This document shows positions 1-9,825 of a stretch of 23,734 nucleotides of DNA, piece by piece; position 1 is the stretch's first letter, and each line of letters opens with the position of its first letter. This stretch comes from Spirochaetaceae bacterium (GTDB lineage Bacteria > Spirochaetota > Spirochaetia > B11-G9). Location: positions 1 to 23,734 of the forward strand of contig JAUVLL010000007.1 of assembly GCA_030600745.1 (NCBI GenBank), in the 5' to 3' direction. The translations under genes were made by a program, and so were the position numbers. The notes below the pieces were generated by a model, which was not told where the DNA came from, made no database searches, and was given only the letters and a program-made list of their open reading frames with translations.

Positions 1-501
1 GATATTCCAAAGGTTCTGAAAGGTTACTACAAAACTGTAAACGGTAAAGTAACAGATAATATTGAGAGAAGCAAATCAGATACAATAAGGCCTGGGAATA
101 TCTGGCTTGATATACAGCAGGTATTCTATAGAATGGAGGAAAACATTCCCGGAGCCTATGCCCAGAAACCACTAAAATCCATTGAACGAATAATAAAAAC
201 CAGTTCCAGACCAGGAGATATGGTAGCTGATTTTTTTGCCCACTCAGGGACAACTCTTATGGCAGCCGAAAAGCTTGATCGAAAATGTATTACCTTTGAC
301 AGAGATCCTGTTTTTTCTGAACTCACAATCAGAAGGCTGGAAAGATACAGAAAAACAGGGAAAACAGGCTGGCAGTGGGAGAATCCATTCCCGGAAGTGT
401 CAGATAAAAACAACCATAGTTCACCTCATGAAAAGATCACTCAAAACAGCTTAGATGATATGCCGTTATTCAGGAGCGTACTGATTTCTGAAAATGATTA
501 A
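1..501 (+). CDS. DNA methyltransferase (N4/N6 type), C-terminal part
   Basis: The reading frame is open from the left edge, so only the last 166 residues are present and the true start lies outside the window. The visible part matches the C-terminal half of DNA_methylase N-4/N-6 (beta-class) enzymes, which methylate adenine or cytosine in DNA using S-adenosylmethionine. The target segment GNIWLDIQ is followed by QKPLKSIERIIKTSS, PGDMVADFFAHSGTT (SAM-binding motif I) and AAEKLDRKCITFDRDPVF, the usual order where motif I follows the catalytic motif. The catalytic (D/N/S)PP(Y/W) motif would lie upstream of the window. Motif I has His where most relatives have Gly (DPFxGSGTT); I recall a subfamily with this FAHSGTT form. 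A hydrophilic tail of about 45 residues follows. It ends 9 nt before the convergent pbpC stop. Whether it is an orphan or part of a restriction system cannot be told from here. Confidence 0.85.
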   Translation, partial: DIPKVLKGYYKTVNGKVTDNIERSKSDTIRPGNIWLDIQQVFYRMEENIPGAYAQKPLKSIERIIKTSSRPGDMVADFFAHSGTTLMAAEKLDRKCITFDRDPVFSELTIRRLERYRKTGKTGWQWENPFPEVSDKNNHSSPHEKITQNSLDDMPLFRSVLISEND

Positions 502-510
502 CTGCTAATT

Positions 511-2805
511 CTATCTGACAACTATCCTGATCCTATCTGCTCCTTCAGAACTCCTGAACTCTATCTCCCATTCCCCCTTTTTTAGCTGAAAATAATACCT
601 GCCGTTATTTATATCAGCAATTTTTAGGCCATTGATATATACTGAGGTAATCTTCCCCGAAAAACCAGCACTCTCAATTTTAAGTATCTGGTCTGACAAA
701 GGCACTGCAGGATCGATAAAAAAAACGGAGTTATCAGCTGGATAAACAATCTCTGCAATACCATTCCCGGTAGAAGTCATACCAGATCTATTTTTCAATA
801 CCAGCCATGATCTGTACTCCTCCGGATAGATTGTCAAAATTGCTTTATTTTCCGACCCGCTATCAGGACCTAAAATATGCCAGTTAGAGATTTCCGGCAT
901 TTCGTTAACAGGAAGAAATTCCAGATATGTAGAGGGAGTGTATTTATTTGGAAGCAGTCCTGAAAGCGAACACAATCTAACTGGTGTAGAATCGGGTACA
1001 GGATCAAAAACAGAACCTGGAACATGTATCAATCCCAGCATTTCTGTAACAATAGCCGCCGGTAATGATGATCCGGTTCTTCCAATTACAGTATTTCCGG
1101 CAAAGTCACCCATCCATATACCAACTGTATACTCCGGTGTTGCACCAAGAGCCCAGATATTCTGGAACTGATTTGATGTACCGGTTTTGAACATTGCATC
1201 AAAACCGGTGTCCATTATGCTGTCTGCACCAAATCCCGGGAAACGGCTGTTATTATCCATTAAAATATTACGGATAATTCCCGCAGTATATGGTTTCATC
1301 ACCTCATTACTGATGCCACCCTTCCTTTTATATGCAGTATTATCTGAACTGCCGGTAGATAATGAATTTAAAAAAGGAGTAACAGAGAGAAACAGACCAC
1401 CCCCTGGGAAAATTGAAAAGGCCCTGGTCAGCTCCATAAGGGAAACTTCTGCATTTCCCAAAGCTAATCCTGTTCCTACATATTCCCTTTGTCTCCGGAT
1501 ACTGTCAAATCCAAAACTGATAAGATAATCTGTAAAATTCAGGACCCCAAGACGATTAATCATATATACAGCAGGAACATTCATAGAAGACGCAAGCGCA
1601 ACCCTAAGCAGTACCGGACCATGAAATGATCTGTCAAAATTCATAGGGAGATAAGCTTCAGGGCCCCCAAGCTGCTGAGGAATATCCGGGAGAACTGAAT
1701 TAGGTCTGAATCCTTCTTCTACAGCCAGAGCATACAGGAAGGGTTTTAGGGTAGATCCCGGCTGATTAAGTATCTGCACACCATCAATCTGTCCACTGTT
1801 CACCTCGTCACGAAAATTAGCCGACCCGACATAGGCCAGTATCTCTCCTCCAATATTATCAATTATTAATCCTGCTCCATTTGTTATTCTGCTGTCAGTA
1901 GAAATGGAAAGATAATAATTGATCCTGTTTTCCAGGATTCCATTTAAATGTGAATCTATGGTTGTGTCGAGTCTCCATGTTCTTTGGCCCGATTCTATTT
2001 GTCCTTCTGTATAAAGAGAAAAATGAGGGGTAATATCCGGCCAGATAAGACCCCTTTTTTTATCAAGTATTTTCCTTAAACTATCAGCAATATCCTTAAT
2101 ATCAGTCATATTTTGTTTGCCGGATATATCTGTATTTAAAGCAAACTCTGCAGCAGCACTAATTGCAGATTCCTTATTCTGTAAGGGATTTAGAGAAGCC
2201 GGGCTCCTTGGAATTACTGCCAGTAACACTGAGCTTTCCGTATTCATAGAGAACAACTCTCTTTCAAGAAACTTCAGGGATGCAGCGGCCACACCCTCTG
2301 TCTGAAAAGAAAAAGGGATATTATTCAGCCACAGTTCCAGAATTTTTTGTTTGCTTAACCTGCTTTCAAGACGCACTGCATCGAAAATCTCTCTTATTTT
2401 ACCACCGTAACCTTTTCCCCTCCCGGAGACAATTCTCGCAAGCTGCATTGAAATTGTAGAAGCTCCGGATACTATTCTACCTGCAGATTTATTCTGGTAA
2501 AATGCCCGGATCACAGCTAAAGGATCTACTCCGGGATGGAGATAAAATCTGGAATCCTCTGCAGCAAGAAAAACTCTTTGTACTACATTTGGTATATCAT
2601 CCAGATTCCGATAAATTCTGCGTAAACCTTCTTTTAGGGGTGTAACCTTAAGAAGGACTCCATTTCTATCATAGATTTCAAGGCTGTACTCCTGTCTTAT
2701 AAAACTATCGAGTTCCGGATATGGTAAAAATCTCAGGATCAGCCAGGCTGCCGACAGTAGCAGAAGGCTGCCTGCCCATCCTGTATATAAAAACCTATTT
2801 CTCAT
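511..2805 (-). CDS. pbpC: Penicillin-binding protein 1C
   Basis: Bifunctional class A penicillin-binding protein that polymerises glycan strands and, in principle, cross-links peptides at the outer face of the inner membrane. An N-terminal membrane anchor covers residues about 9–27. The GT51 glycosyltransferase domain has the motif AAEDSRFYLHPGVD, with catalytic Glu83, then GASTISMQLAR. The transpeptidase domain has all three motifs: STLK (Ser351/Lys354), SMN (407–409) and KTGTS (540–544). The last 85 residues resemble the BiPBP_C domain typical of PBP1C. At 764 aa the length is normal for the family. I chose the ATG at 2805 over the TTG one codon upstream. The start overlaps the end of the A2M gene by 11 nt, so translation is probably coupled. 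All catalytic residues are present, so it should be active; some PBP1C enzymes are poor penicillin binders. Confidence 0.95.
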   Translation of the reverse strand: MRNRFLYTGWAGSLLLLSAAWLILRFLPYPELDSFIRQEYSLEIYDRNGVLLKVTPLKEGLRRIYRNLDDIPNVVQRVFLAAEDSRFYLHPGVDPLAVIRAFYQNKSAGRIVSGASTISMQLARIVSGRGKGYGGKIREIFDAVRLESRLSKQKILELWLNNIPFSFQTEGVAAASLKFLERELFSMNTESSVLLAVIPRSPASLNPLQNKESAISAAAEFALNTDISGKQNMTDIKDIADSLRKILDKKRGLIWPDITPHFSLYTEGQIESGQRTWRLDTTIDSHLNGILENRINYYLSISTDSRITNGAGLIIDNIGGEILAYVGSANFRDEVNSGQIDGVQILNQPGSTLKPFLYALAVEEGFRPNSVLPDIPQQLGGPEAYLPMNFDRSFHGPVLLRVALASSMNVPAVYMINRLGVLNFTDYLISFGFDSIRRQREYVGTGLALGNAEVSLMELTRAFSIFPGGGLFLSVTPFLNSLSTGSSDNTAYKRKGGISNEVMKPYTAGIIRNILMDNNSRFPGFGADSIMDTGFDAMFKTGTSNQFQNIWALGATPEYTVGIWMGDFAGNTVIGRTGSSLPAAIVTEMLGLIHVPGSVFDPVPDSTPVRLCSLSGLLPNKYTPSTYLEFLPVNEMPEISNWHILGPDSGSENKAILTIYPEEYRSWLVLKNRSGMTSTGNGIAEIVYPADNSVFFIDPAVPLSDQILKIESAGFSGKITSVYINGLKIADINNGRYYFQLKKGEWEIEFRSSEGADRIRIVVR

Positions 2806-5800
2806 CAATGATTACAAGCCTGCCTGCTGTGCGCCCGAAAATTTCCGGCTCGTACATACACTCTGCCTGGATCGGAGGAGTTGGATAAACACCGGGTCGT
2901 ATAGCCCTGAAATAAAACTCTAAGTCCCTCTTTCCACTTTCAAAACTATCAAAAAAGTACTGAACCTCGTTATCCCGAATCTCCTTGCGGGGCGGATTAT
3001 ACCAATAATTATCATAGGTATTTTCTTTTTCTCCATAGATGGCAGTTGTAACAAAGGATGCATCCAGAATTCTTGCGCCTGAAGGAACAGGAACCCGTAT
3101 AGACAGATACTCCCTCTCCCTGTGGCTGGATACAACAATTTTCTGTATATAGGTTTTTCCTGCAGTTAGTTTTTCTGAGTTTACAGTACGGCCATCAATA
3201 TCTGTTACTGTAGTGTACAAGCCAATGCCTTCATCCCGGGGGTCGAGTATTTCTGAAGGAAGTGCATACTTCAGTGATGCAGTATAAAACAAGGTACCGG
3301 AACCAATCTTTTCGATACCTAAAGGAAGGTTTGTATCTCTCTTCAGACTTTTAAGAGGTAGTTCTGTAAAATTAAAAATAGCTTCCACACCTGGTTGATT
3401 TTTATTCTGAAAAGAAGCAGAAATCAGGTTTGTATCTGCAATATCTACTGATACCGAAAAATCAACAGAATCACTGTCTGCCCCGGTTGATAAAGCCAAC
3501 ATCGCCCAGGCTGTATCTGCTGTATTGCCCCAGTAGCCGTTTCTCTTTCTTAATGAAAGAGTATTAGCAACGCGCATGACAAGTTCCCCCTGGGGATCTA
3601 TTTCCTGGAGTAATATCAGAAGAAGGGATAATGTTTCCGTTTCAGATGCGTAGAAACCAGTGCTTTCGTCTGTTTCTGTAATATCAATTGTTCTTGTTCC
3701 AGGACGGATAAATTTTCTTATTCTGTCAAGACATAGATTCGCTCTTTTATCATCTTTAATCTCTGTAAAAGCAAGCCCCAGCATGGCATAAGCGGTTAAA
3801 CCAGGCTCGTCTCCTCTATCGACCCCTCTATTTAAAAGGTCTACCGCGCCTGAAATTGTTTGCCCATTAAGGGCCGATACATAGTATCTGAAAGCCATCA
3901 GGTAATCAGATTGACGAACCCATTCATCCGGATTATTTATAAATTTAAGAAGTTTATCTATATCAGGTTGTGTATCAGATTTTATCCCGGTTTCTTTTAC
4001 CAGATAAAGGAGATGTGCTACCCGCAGGGAGATATAATAGGAAGATCTGTAACCTGCCTCAGGCCAGAAAGGGATTCCTCCATCATTGTTCTGATACTTA
4101 GATATAAAAGCCAATTCACTTTTTACATATTCCTCTGAGTTTTCTCCCTGCAATAGAAGTTTTGATAATATCCTGCTGCTTCTCTGTTCAAAACAGTTGT
4201 AGGGATATTCTGACAAATATTCTGCCGCACTCTTTAACTCTCCAGCAAAACCGGGAGATAAAGTAAGAGAAAGAGATCCAATTCCGTCTTCAGCAACAGA
4301 TGGGATAACCAAAGATTCTTTAACAGATCCCCGATCACTGACTGAGTTACCAATGCGCCCTGCGGTAGTAAATGTTTCTGCTACATAGGGTTTTTCTACA
4401 ATTACTTCACTAAGCAGATCTTCATTCAAAATATCTGACCTAATCCGAAAGTTTACCGTGCCGCTTCCAATAGAGGAGGCACTTAAGGTAAAGTTAACCA
4501 CCTGAGTCTGACCTGCACCCAGAATAATTTCTACTTTTTTATCCCCCGAAATATTCAGTAGATCTGATGCAGCGGATACAGTAATTTTTTCATCATTATC
4601 CGAGAGATTTGTAAGAAGAACTCCGGAAATGGCAGTATCTCTGAATCTAAGCTTACCAGGAAGAAGAGATAATACATTTATTGGGTTTCCCGCAATAAGC
4701 TCCCCCTCCTCTATCCCGAACTTATTATCCTTTACTCCAATAGCTGTAAAACGGTAGGTAGTTAAACTATCCGGTAGTGTAAAGTGAAGAAAGGCTTCCC
4801 CACGTGAATTTGTTATTAAATAGGGTTCGAATACTGCTGTGGGGTTGAAATCATCACGTCTCTCTATTTTACCCCCCTCTGAGTCTCCCCCCTGTAGATC
4901 CTTAACTTCATATGTAACAGGATCTATTAATAGGGACCGTGAATCTGCACCTCTTGTACCCAGTGGGAATTTATCTTTTGAATAGAAAAATCTTACAGGA
5001 TCCGGCACATGATAGTTGATAAGATCAAGCACACCCCTGTCTACAGCCATGAATGTAATCTCTGCACCGGGCAGGGCATCTCCATTAAAACTTGTCCTGA
5101 TAGTCATCTCGACTTCATCCCCGGGATTATAGGATGATTTATCTGTCTCCACAGCAATATCAAAGGTCCGTGATGCAGTATCTATATTTAGAGCAGTAAT
5201 TCCAAAATAGCCCCTGGGTTTATCCATGTCCGGTTCAAAATAACTGTGCTTCGGAGGCCTTGTTCTTTTTGACCAGGACGAAACCGCGACATATACTACC
5301 GGAACATAGTCCTCCTCTATAGGGATACCTATTACCTGAGCTCCACCCTCCAGATGTACAATTCTTTCATCAAAAATTCCTTCTCTTTCTATAGTAATCA
5401 GATACTCCCCTTCCGGAAGTGGGGATTTTATAATGAGTTTGGCCGTCTCCCCAGGTTTGTATACAGGCTTATCTGCCTCAAGGTTTATATCCTGGGTGTC
5501 CTCTCTTCCCCAGCGTATCCAGTCTCCTCCGGTGGAATAGAACGGGAGATTTGTGATTACATCTCTTCCCTTTAAATCTTTTGTCTGCAGCCGTATAAAA
5601 TATGAACCACTCTTTAATGGAGAAATCTCAATACTTCCTCCTGTGGAATCAGAATTAATAGACCTACTGGTTTCAATCTCTTCCATTTCCTCATAGCTGG
5701 TATTTATTCTACCACCGATTCCCTGCTGATTCACCATTTTCCAGGTTCTATGGATCAACTCCATATTAATTTTACTGCTTCTGTCTATAGCTGTACTTTG

Positions 5801-8530
5801 AACTGGATTTCCAGAGGGATCCACCAGAGCAAAATCAATTATTGCAGATTCACCTTTTTCAACAAAACGTGACCAGCCTGTGGTGCGAAGTTTCATTCCA
5901 ATATAAAATGAGGAAGGATGCACCAAAGAAGAAAGCCGTGCTGCTACCTCCTGATTACTCTCATCCTGAACTCTTACTTCCACAGAATAGATGTATGGAA
6001 GCCCCTTTATACCTTCCGGTGTAGGTTTCTGTTTTACGATAGCTTTTCCGTCGGGACCTAATGTTCCATCTCCGATAGTAAGAAGGTATCTCTGATCCCA
6101 ACCACCTGGGCCAAAGTTCCAGTCTTCCCATAAGAAATTATCCGGTTTAAAAAAGGCAGGAGTTTTTGTCCATGCATAGCTGTAAGCTGCACCTTCCAAA
6201 ACTCCTCCTGAAAGATAAGAAGAGAAAAGAGTAAAGTTAAGGTCTCTTTCAGAAAACTGAATCATATCAGGTTTGTGTAAATTAACAGAAAATGATAAAC
6301 GCTCAAAATTAGCTACCTGAAAAGATTGTTGACAGGAACCTCCGTTTCTGGTGTAATAAAGGGTATAATACCCGGGAGGAAGATCATCTGCTAATTTAAA
6401 ACTACCATAGAACCCACCGGAATCGGATGTAACACCTTTTTCTTCATCCAGAATTTTACCACGGTAGGATGGTTCCTTCAGCTTGATAGTATATGGTCCT
6501 GTAAAAGATGAGTATTCTCCCAAATGCAAATTTCGATCTATTCCTCTGAATGTTACAGTTTCTCCAGGACGATACAACCCCCTGTCTGTAAATAAAAATG
6601 TTTCCATGGCTGGTTGTTGAATAGCCAAAGGGGTTTCAACATTATAGATACCCATGTGCCATATATTATGACTGTTATTTGGTATAAACTCTATTGAATC
6701 AATATCAGTGTCAACTTTAAAACGCAGATGATCTTTCCAACGATTATCTTTATCCGAAAAATATCTGCTGTATTCCCCATCCTCCAGATAGAATAGAGCA
6801 AGACCGGTTTCATCACTGGTAATCTGCTTAACTATTTCTCTGTCACGCATAAGAGATACTTCAGCACCCGGGACACCCTCACCGGAAGACAATCTGGAAA
6901 CCAGGACAACAATCCTGTTATAACCATATCTGGTTGTCAGAGCAAGATCAGTAACCTGCAGCTGAAGATCCCGTCTGCCCCACTCAGGTCGTTTTCCGTC
7001 TTCTCCGGGTTCTTCAAAATTCCAGGAAAATCCCACCCAACCAGTTCCGGCACTGCTTAACCAGGGAGACAAATCCTTCACTTCAAAATGACGGATATTC
7101 TTTTCTATTCCTGTAAAATTATAGGGGACAAGTTCATCAGAGTTAAAACTTCTATAAGGATCAGAAATTGAATCTACTTTCCAGTCACCGTCAAATACAT
7201 TCTGAAATTCATAGACTATTTTGGGAGTAAACGAAGATTCCAACATAAGGGATCCAAGATTTGGAAACCATGAATAGCTGACAGCTTCCGGTATGTCAAC
7301 ATTCACAGTCTGTGTTTTATTTAACTTTCTTCCATATATATCAGTAATCGCAGATGATAGTATGAAAGCATAGCTTTTATCATATTCAACAGGAAGATTA
7401 GAGATTTTTACCATGTTGTTCCAGATTGTAATATTTGAAGCCTCAACAGGAAGGTCGGGAAGAGATGTAATATAATTATTGATATTTTTTTCCTCAACAG
7501 AATGAGAAAATTCAAAAAACACAGGATTGGAATCACCCCGGGCACTCCCTGGAAAAGAATATGATCTGGAAGAGACCCCGACAAAAATAAAGGGACTTAT
7601 AGTTATAAAACTCTTTTCTTCATCCCCCGGTGCCCCTATAAAGTGTGCTTCCGATCTTGCACCTTTGAGCATGCGAATATGTACAATACTCTCCTCCTCA
7701 AAACTGCCTTTAACCTCCAGAACTGCTGTCTTTAACAATTCCTCTTTTGTCATTAGTCCTTCAGTATCTATATATCTTGTAATATCAAATTCATAGTTTC
7801 TTCCGGAAGAGATTATACGCAGATATTTATCTATAATTTCCAGATTAACAGGATAATTAAAGGTGAGAGTTATTCTGGAAGCCTCAGAAACAGGTACTTC
7901 ATCCAGCGGGAAGACACCACTTCGACCCGGAACAGCCGATACAAGCGAAAGATACTCAGTATGAAAGCTGAATCCATTTCGTCCGGAAAGGTGTTTACCC
8001 CCAAGAGACATAAGCTTATCGCTGATACTAATATTGTATATTTGCTGAGGCAGACCTTTTTCAGAGGAATCAAAGCTTAAGAGCTTTGTACCATACCATC
8101 TGAACACCCCTTTCAAAGGAGGATCAATATTAAGTATGGGGCTGGTATCTGATGGTTTTCCAGGCATACTTAAAGGCACAACAGGTTGAGAAAAGAGTAC
8201 CCAGATCGATGGATATTCCATCTCTGTGGGGAGTTCTCCATCAGGACCAAAAGAGCTTATTATTAATGGTTCGTCTGATTCATAAATGGATGTTTCTGCA
8301 ACATTGGAAGGCCCTTCAGGATAATATTGAACAGGAAGATCTGCCAACAATGTAAGCAGATCATCACTATTATCTTCACCTGAAACACTGGAATTTCTTA
8401 TACCACTTGAAGCAGGATCAGATACACCGGAAACTTCACCATCCCTTTTGCAGCCGGTAAAACTGATAGGCAGTACCAGAAATGATACCAGGAGAAGAGA
8501 AAAGAGGATTTTTTTCATAATATCTGTCAT
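2795..8530 (-). CDS. Alpha-2-macroglobulin family lipoprotein with thioester
   Basis: Very large (1911 aa) bacterial alpha-2-macroglobulin, the YfhM/ECAM type that traps proteases entering the periplasm through a reactive thioester. A hydrophobic signal ends in the lipobox-like ISFTGC with Cys27, so the protein is likely lipid-anchored. Macroglobulin-type domains include TDRGLYRPGETVTFRG (near residue 650), ADKPVYKPGETAKL (near 1020) and a third related segment near 1130. The A2M domain (about 1230–1330) contains LPDSLTTYRFTAIG. The thioester motif is CFEQ at Cys1446–Gln1449, inside an alpha-helical domain with the GGIPFWPEAGYRSS segment. It is longer than E. coli YfhM, mainly in the N-terminal half. 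GAGG-type RBS 6 nt before the ATG at 8530 supports that start; an internal ATG at residue 5 is an alternative. Its coupling to pbpC is the classical arrangement, read as trapping attackers where the wall is breached and then repairing it. Confidence 0.95.
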   Translation of the reverse strand: MTDIMKKILFSLLLVSFLVLPISFTGCKRDGEVSGVSDPASSGIRNSSVSGEDNSDDLLTLLADLPVQYYPEGPSNVAETSIYESDEPLIISSFGPDGELPTEMEYPSIWVLFSQPVVPLSMPGKPSDTSPILNIDPPLKGVFRWYGTKLLSFDSSEKGLPQQIYNISISDKLMSLGGKHLSGRNGFSFHTEYLSLVSAVPGRSGVFPLDEVPVSEASRITLTFNYPVNLEIIDKYLRIISSGRNYEFDITRYIDTEGLMTKEELLKTAVLEVKGSFEEESIVHIRMLKGARSEAHFIGAPGDEEKSFITISPFIFVGVSSRSYSFPGSARGDSNPVFFEFSHSVEEKNINNYITSLPDLPVEASNITIWNNMVKISNLPVEYDKSYAFILSSAITDIYGRKLNKTQTVNVDIPEAVSYSWFPNLGSLMLESSFTPKIVYEFQNVFDGDWKVDSISDPYRSFNSDELVPYNFTGIEKNIRHFEVKDLSPWLSSAGTGWVGFSWNFEEPGEDGKRPEWGRRDLQLQVTDLALTTRYGYNRIVVLVSRLSSGEGVPGAEVSLMRDREIVKQITSDETGLALFYLEDGEYSRYFSDKDNRWKDHLRFKVDTDIDSIEFIPNNSHNIWHMGIYNVETPLAIQQPAMETFLFTDRGLYRPGETVTFRGIDRNLHLGEYSSFTGPYTIKLKEPSYRGKILDEEKGVTSDSGGFYGSFKLADDLPPGYYTLYYTRNGGSCQQSFQVANFERLSFSVNLHKPDMIQFSERDLNFTLFSSYLSGGVLEGAAYSYAWTKTPAFFKPDNFLWEDWNFGPGGWDQRYLLTIGDGTLGPDGKAIVKQKPTPEGIKGLPYIYSVEVRVQDESNQEVAARLSSLVHPSSFYIGMKLRTTGWSRFVEKGESAIIDFALVDPSGNPVQSTAIDRSSKINMELIHRTWKMVNQQGIGGRINTSYEEMEEIETSRSINSDSTGGSIEISPLKSGSYFIRLQTKDLKGRDVITNLPFYSTGGDWIRWGREDTQDINLEADKPVYKPGETAKLIIKSPLPEGEYLITIEREGIFDERIVHLEGGAQVIGIPIEEDYVPVVYVAVSSWSKRTRPPKHSYFEPDMDKPRGYFGITALNIDTASRTFDIAVETDKSSYNPGDEVEMTIRTSFNGDALPGAEITFMAVDRGVLDLINYHVPDPVRFFYSKDKFPLGTRGADSRSLLIDPVTYEVKDLQGGDSEGGKIERRDDFNPTAVFEPYLITNSRGEAFLHFTLPDSLTTYRFTAIGVKDNKFGIEEGELIAGNPINVLSLLPGKLRFRDTAISGVLLTNLSDNDEKITVSAASDLLNISGDKKVEIILGAGQTQVVNFTLSASSIGSGTVNFRIRSDILNEDLLSEVIVEKPYVAETFTTAGRIGNSVSDRGSVKESLVIPSVAEDGIGSLSLTLSPGFAGELKSAAEYLSEYPYNCFEQRSSRILSKLLLQGENSEEYVKSELAFISKYQNNDGGIPFWPEAGYRSSYYISLRVAHLLYLVKETGIKSDTQPDIDKLLKFINNPDEWVRQSDYLMAFRYYVSALNGQTISGAVDLLNRGVDRGDEPGLTAYAMLGLAFTEIKDDKRANLCLDRIRKFIRPGTRTIDITETDESTGFYASETETLSLLLILLQEIDPQGELVMRVANTLSLRKRNGYWGNTADTAWAMLALSTGADSDSVDFSVSVDIADTNLISASFQNKNQPGVEAIFNFTELPLKSLKRDTNLPLGIEKIGSGTLFYTASLKYALPSEILDPRDEGIGLYTTVTDIDGRTVNSEKLTAGKTYIQKIVVSSHREREYLSIRVPVPSGARILDASFVTTAIYGEKENTYDNYWYNPPRKEIRDNEVQYFFDSFESGKRDLEFYFRAIRPGVYPTPPIQAECMYEPEIFGRTAGRLVIIDEK

Positions 8531-8591
8531 AAACTACCTCAAAAAGACCTTTAGAACCTTGAAAGTCCGTTTTTATTTCTTATTGTATTTT

Positions 8592-9746
8592 TTACATGTC
8601 TTTTAAAAGATTAGCAAATGGATTATACGTATCAGATTCTACTTTCAGATACTTTTCAATATTTTCATCTTCCTCTGTTGATGAAACCTGTTTCAAAGAT
8701 ATTCTTTTTTTCAGGGTATCTATACTATTAATTTGGACAGTAAGACTTTGTCCCTTCTTTAAAATATCCCCCGGGTTATTATCCCTGGTATCCGTTTTTA
8801 GGTCGGAGATATGGATAAGCCCGTCCAATCCAGGTTCCAGGGAAACAAAGGCACCAAAATTTGTAATTCGGACAACTTCTCCTGTATGCTTTGTACCGCT
8901 TTTATATTTTATAGAAGCTTCATCCCAGGGATCTGAAAGCAGAGCCTTCATGCTTAGAGTTATACGCTCATTTTTCCAGTCAAGTTTAATAATAGAAGCC
9001 TCAACTTCCTGTCCTGGTGATAGTACTTTATTAATATCATCCACACGACTTCTGCTGATTTCTGAGATTGGAAGCAGGGCCTGTATTCCGTCTATATCTA
9101 TAAAAGCACCAAAATCCTGAACTGATTTTATTGAGCATTTGATAACCATATTTTCCTGTAATGTTTTTTTCAGGTTTTCTATTTTCTTTTTCCGTTCTTC
9201 TTCCAAAATAACTCTGTTTGAAACAAGGATATTACGCCCATTCTCACTATACTCAATAATTTTAAAAGTAAGATGTTTTCCAATATAAACTTCTGGGTTT
9301 TCTATCCGTTTTTGGCCCATTTGGGAATATGGACAGAAAGCCCGGGATTCACCAATTTTAATTTCAAACCCGCCTTTAATCTCTTTACTGGCAATACCTT
9401 CAATAGGAATTCCGCTTTCAAAGGCATTTTCCAATACAGCCTTACCAGCTTTGTCCCCACTAATTCTTGTTGTAAAATGCATTTCTCCATTTTTTGAAGA
9501 AAGAAAAAATGCCTTTATTTTATCCCCCTCCTTAACGGAGAGCTTCCCTTCTTTATCAGTCAGTTCTTCTCTATCAAGCAGCCCTTCACTCTTACCACTC
9601 AATTGCAGGAAAATAGTGTCTCCTGAAATTGAAACTATTGTAGTTTCTATTAATTGCCCAGGCTCCAGGGAATCCATTTCAGTAAAACTATTTTCAAAAA
9701 GAGTTGCAAAATTGTCTTCATTTTTTACAGAATTATTATTATTCAT
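8592..9746 (-). CDS. S1-domain RNA-binding protein (RpsA-like, four repeats)
   Basis: Protein of 384 aa built of four S1/OB-fold repeats at about residues 28–95, 112–180, 195–265 and 280–352. Repeats 3 and 4 are the best preserved: VQDFGAFIDIDGIQALLPISE and ITNFGAFVSLEPGLDGLIHIS show the FGAF and GLxxxS signatures of ribosomal protein S1. Repeat 2 is degenerate. S1 repeats bind single-stranded RNA, so roles in mRNA recruitment to the 30S subunit or RNA turnover are likely. With only four repeats it may be a short S1 or a paralogue; spirochaetes usually have a longer RpsA elsewhere, which I cannot check here. The frame is open 37 codons further upstream, but I chose the ATG at 9746. That start lies about 40 nt after an extended -10 promoter and has a GGAG upstream. 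Its stop is 61 nt before the A2M gene, so read-through into the A2M–pbpC pair is possible. Confidence 0.85.
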   Translation of the reverse strand: MNNNNSVKNEDNFATLFENSFTEMDSLEPGQLIETTIVSISGDTIFLQLSGKSEGLLDREELTDKEGKLSVKEGDKIKAFFLSSKNGEMHFTTRISGDKAGKAVLENAFESGIPIEGIASKEIKGGFEIKIGESRAFCPYSQMGQKRIENPEVYIGKHLTFKIIEYSENGRNILVSNRVILEEERKKKIENLKKTLQENMVIKCSIKSVQDFGAFIDIDGIQALLPISEISRSRVDDINKVLSPGQEVEASIIKLDWKNERITLSMKALLSDPWDEASIKYKSGTKHTGEVVRITNFGAFVSLEPGLDGLIHISDLKTDTRDNNPGDILKKGQSLTVQINSIDTLKKRISLKQVSSTEEDENIEKYLKVESDTYNPFANLLKDM

Positions 9747-9792
9747 TTCTTTATTTACTCCAAAATTTAAAATACTATGATTACAAGTCCGT

Positions 9793-9801
9793 ATTATATC
9801 A
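9793..9801 (-). promoter_or_regulatory. Extended -10 promoter of the S1-domain gene
   Basis: On the minus strand the bases read TGATATAAT, a perfect extended -10 element. It lies just past the stop of the LysE gene, and transcription would start near 9786. That gives a leader of about 40 nt to the ATG at 9746. No good -35 box is seen, as expected for extended -10 promoters. The site lies inside the longer possible reading frame, which argues for the shorter start. Confidence 0.55.
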
Positions 9802-9825
9802 GAAAAAACTGCTTCATTATATTGA

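Noticed and set aside
8600..9497. Long plus-strand ORFs opposite the S1 and A2M genes, for example 174 codons
   Set aside because: They mirror well-supported genes, lack ribosome binding sites and encode no recognisable domain.
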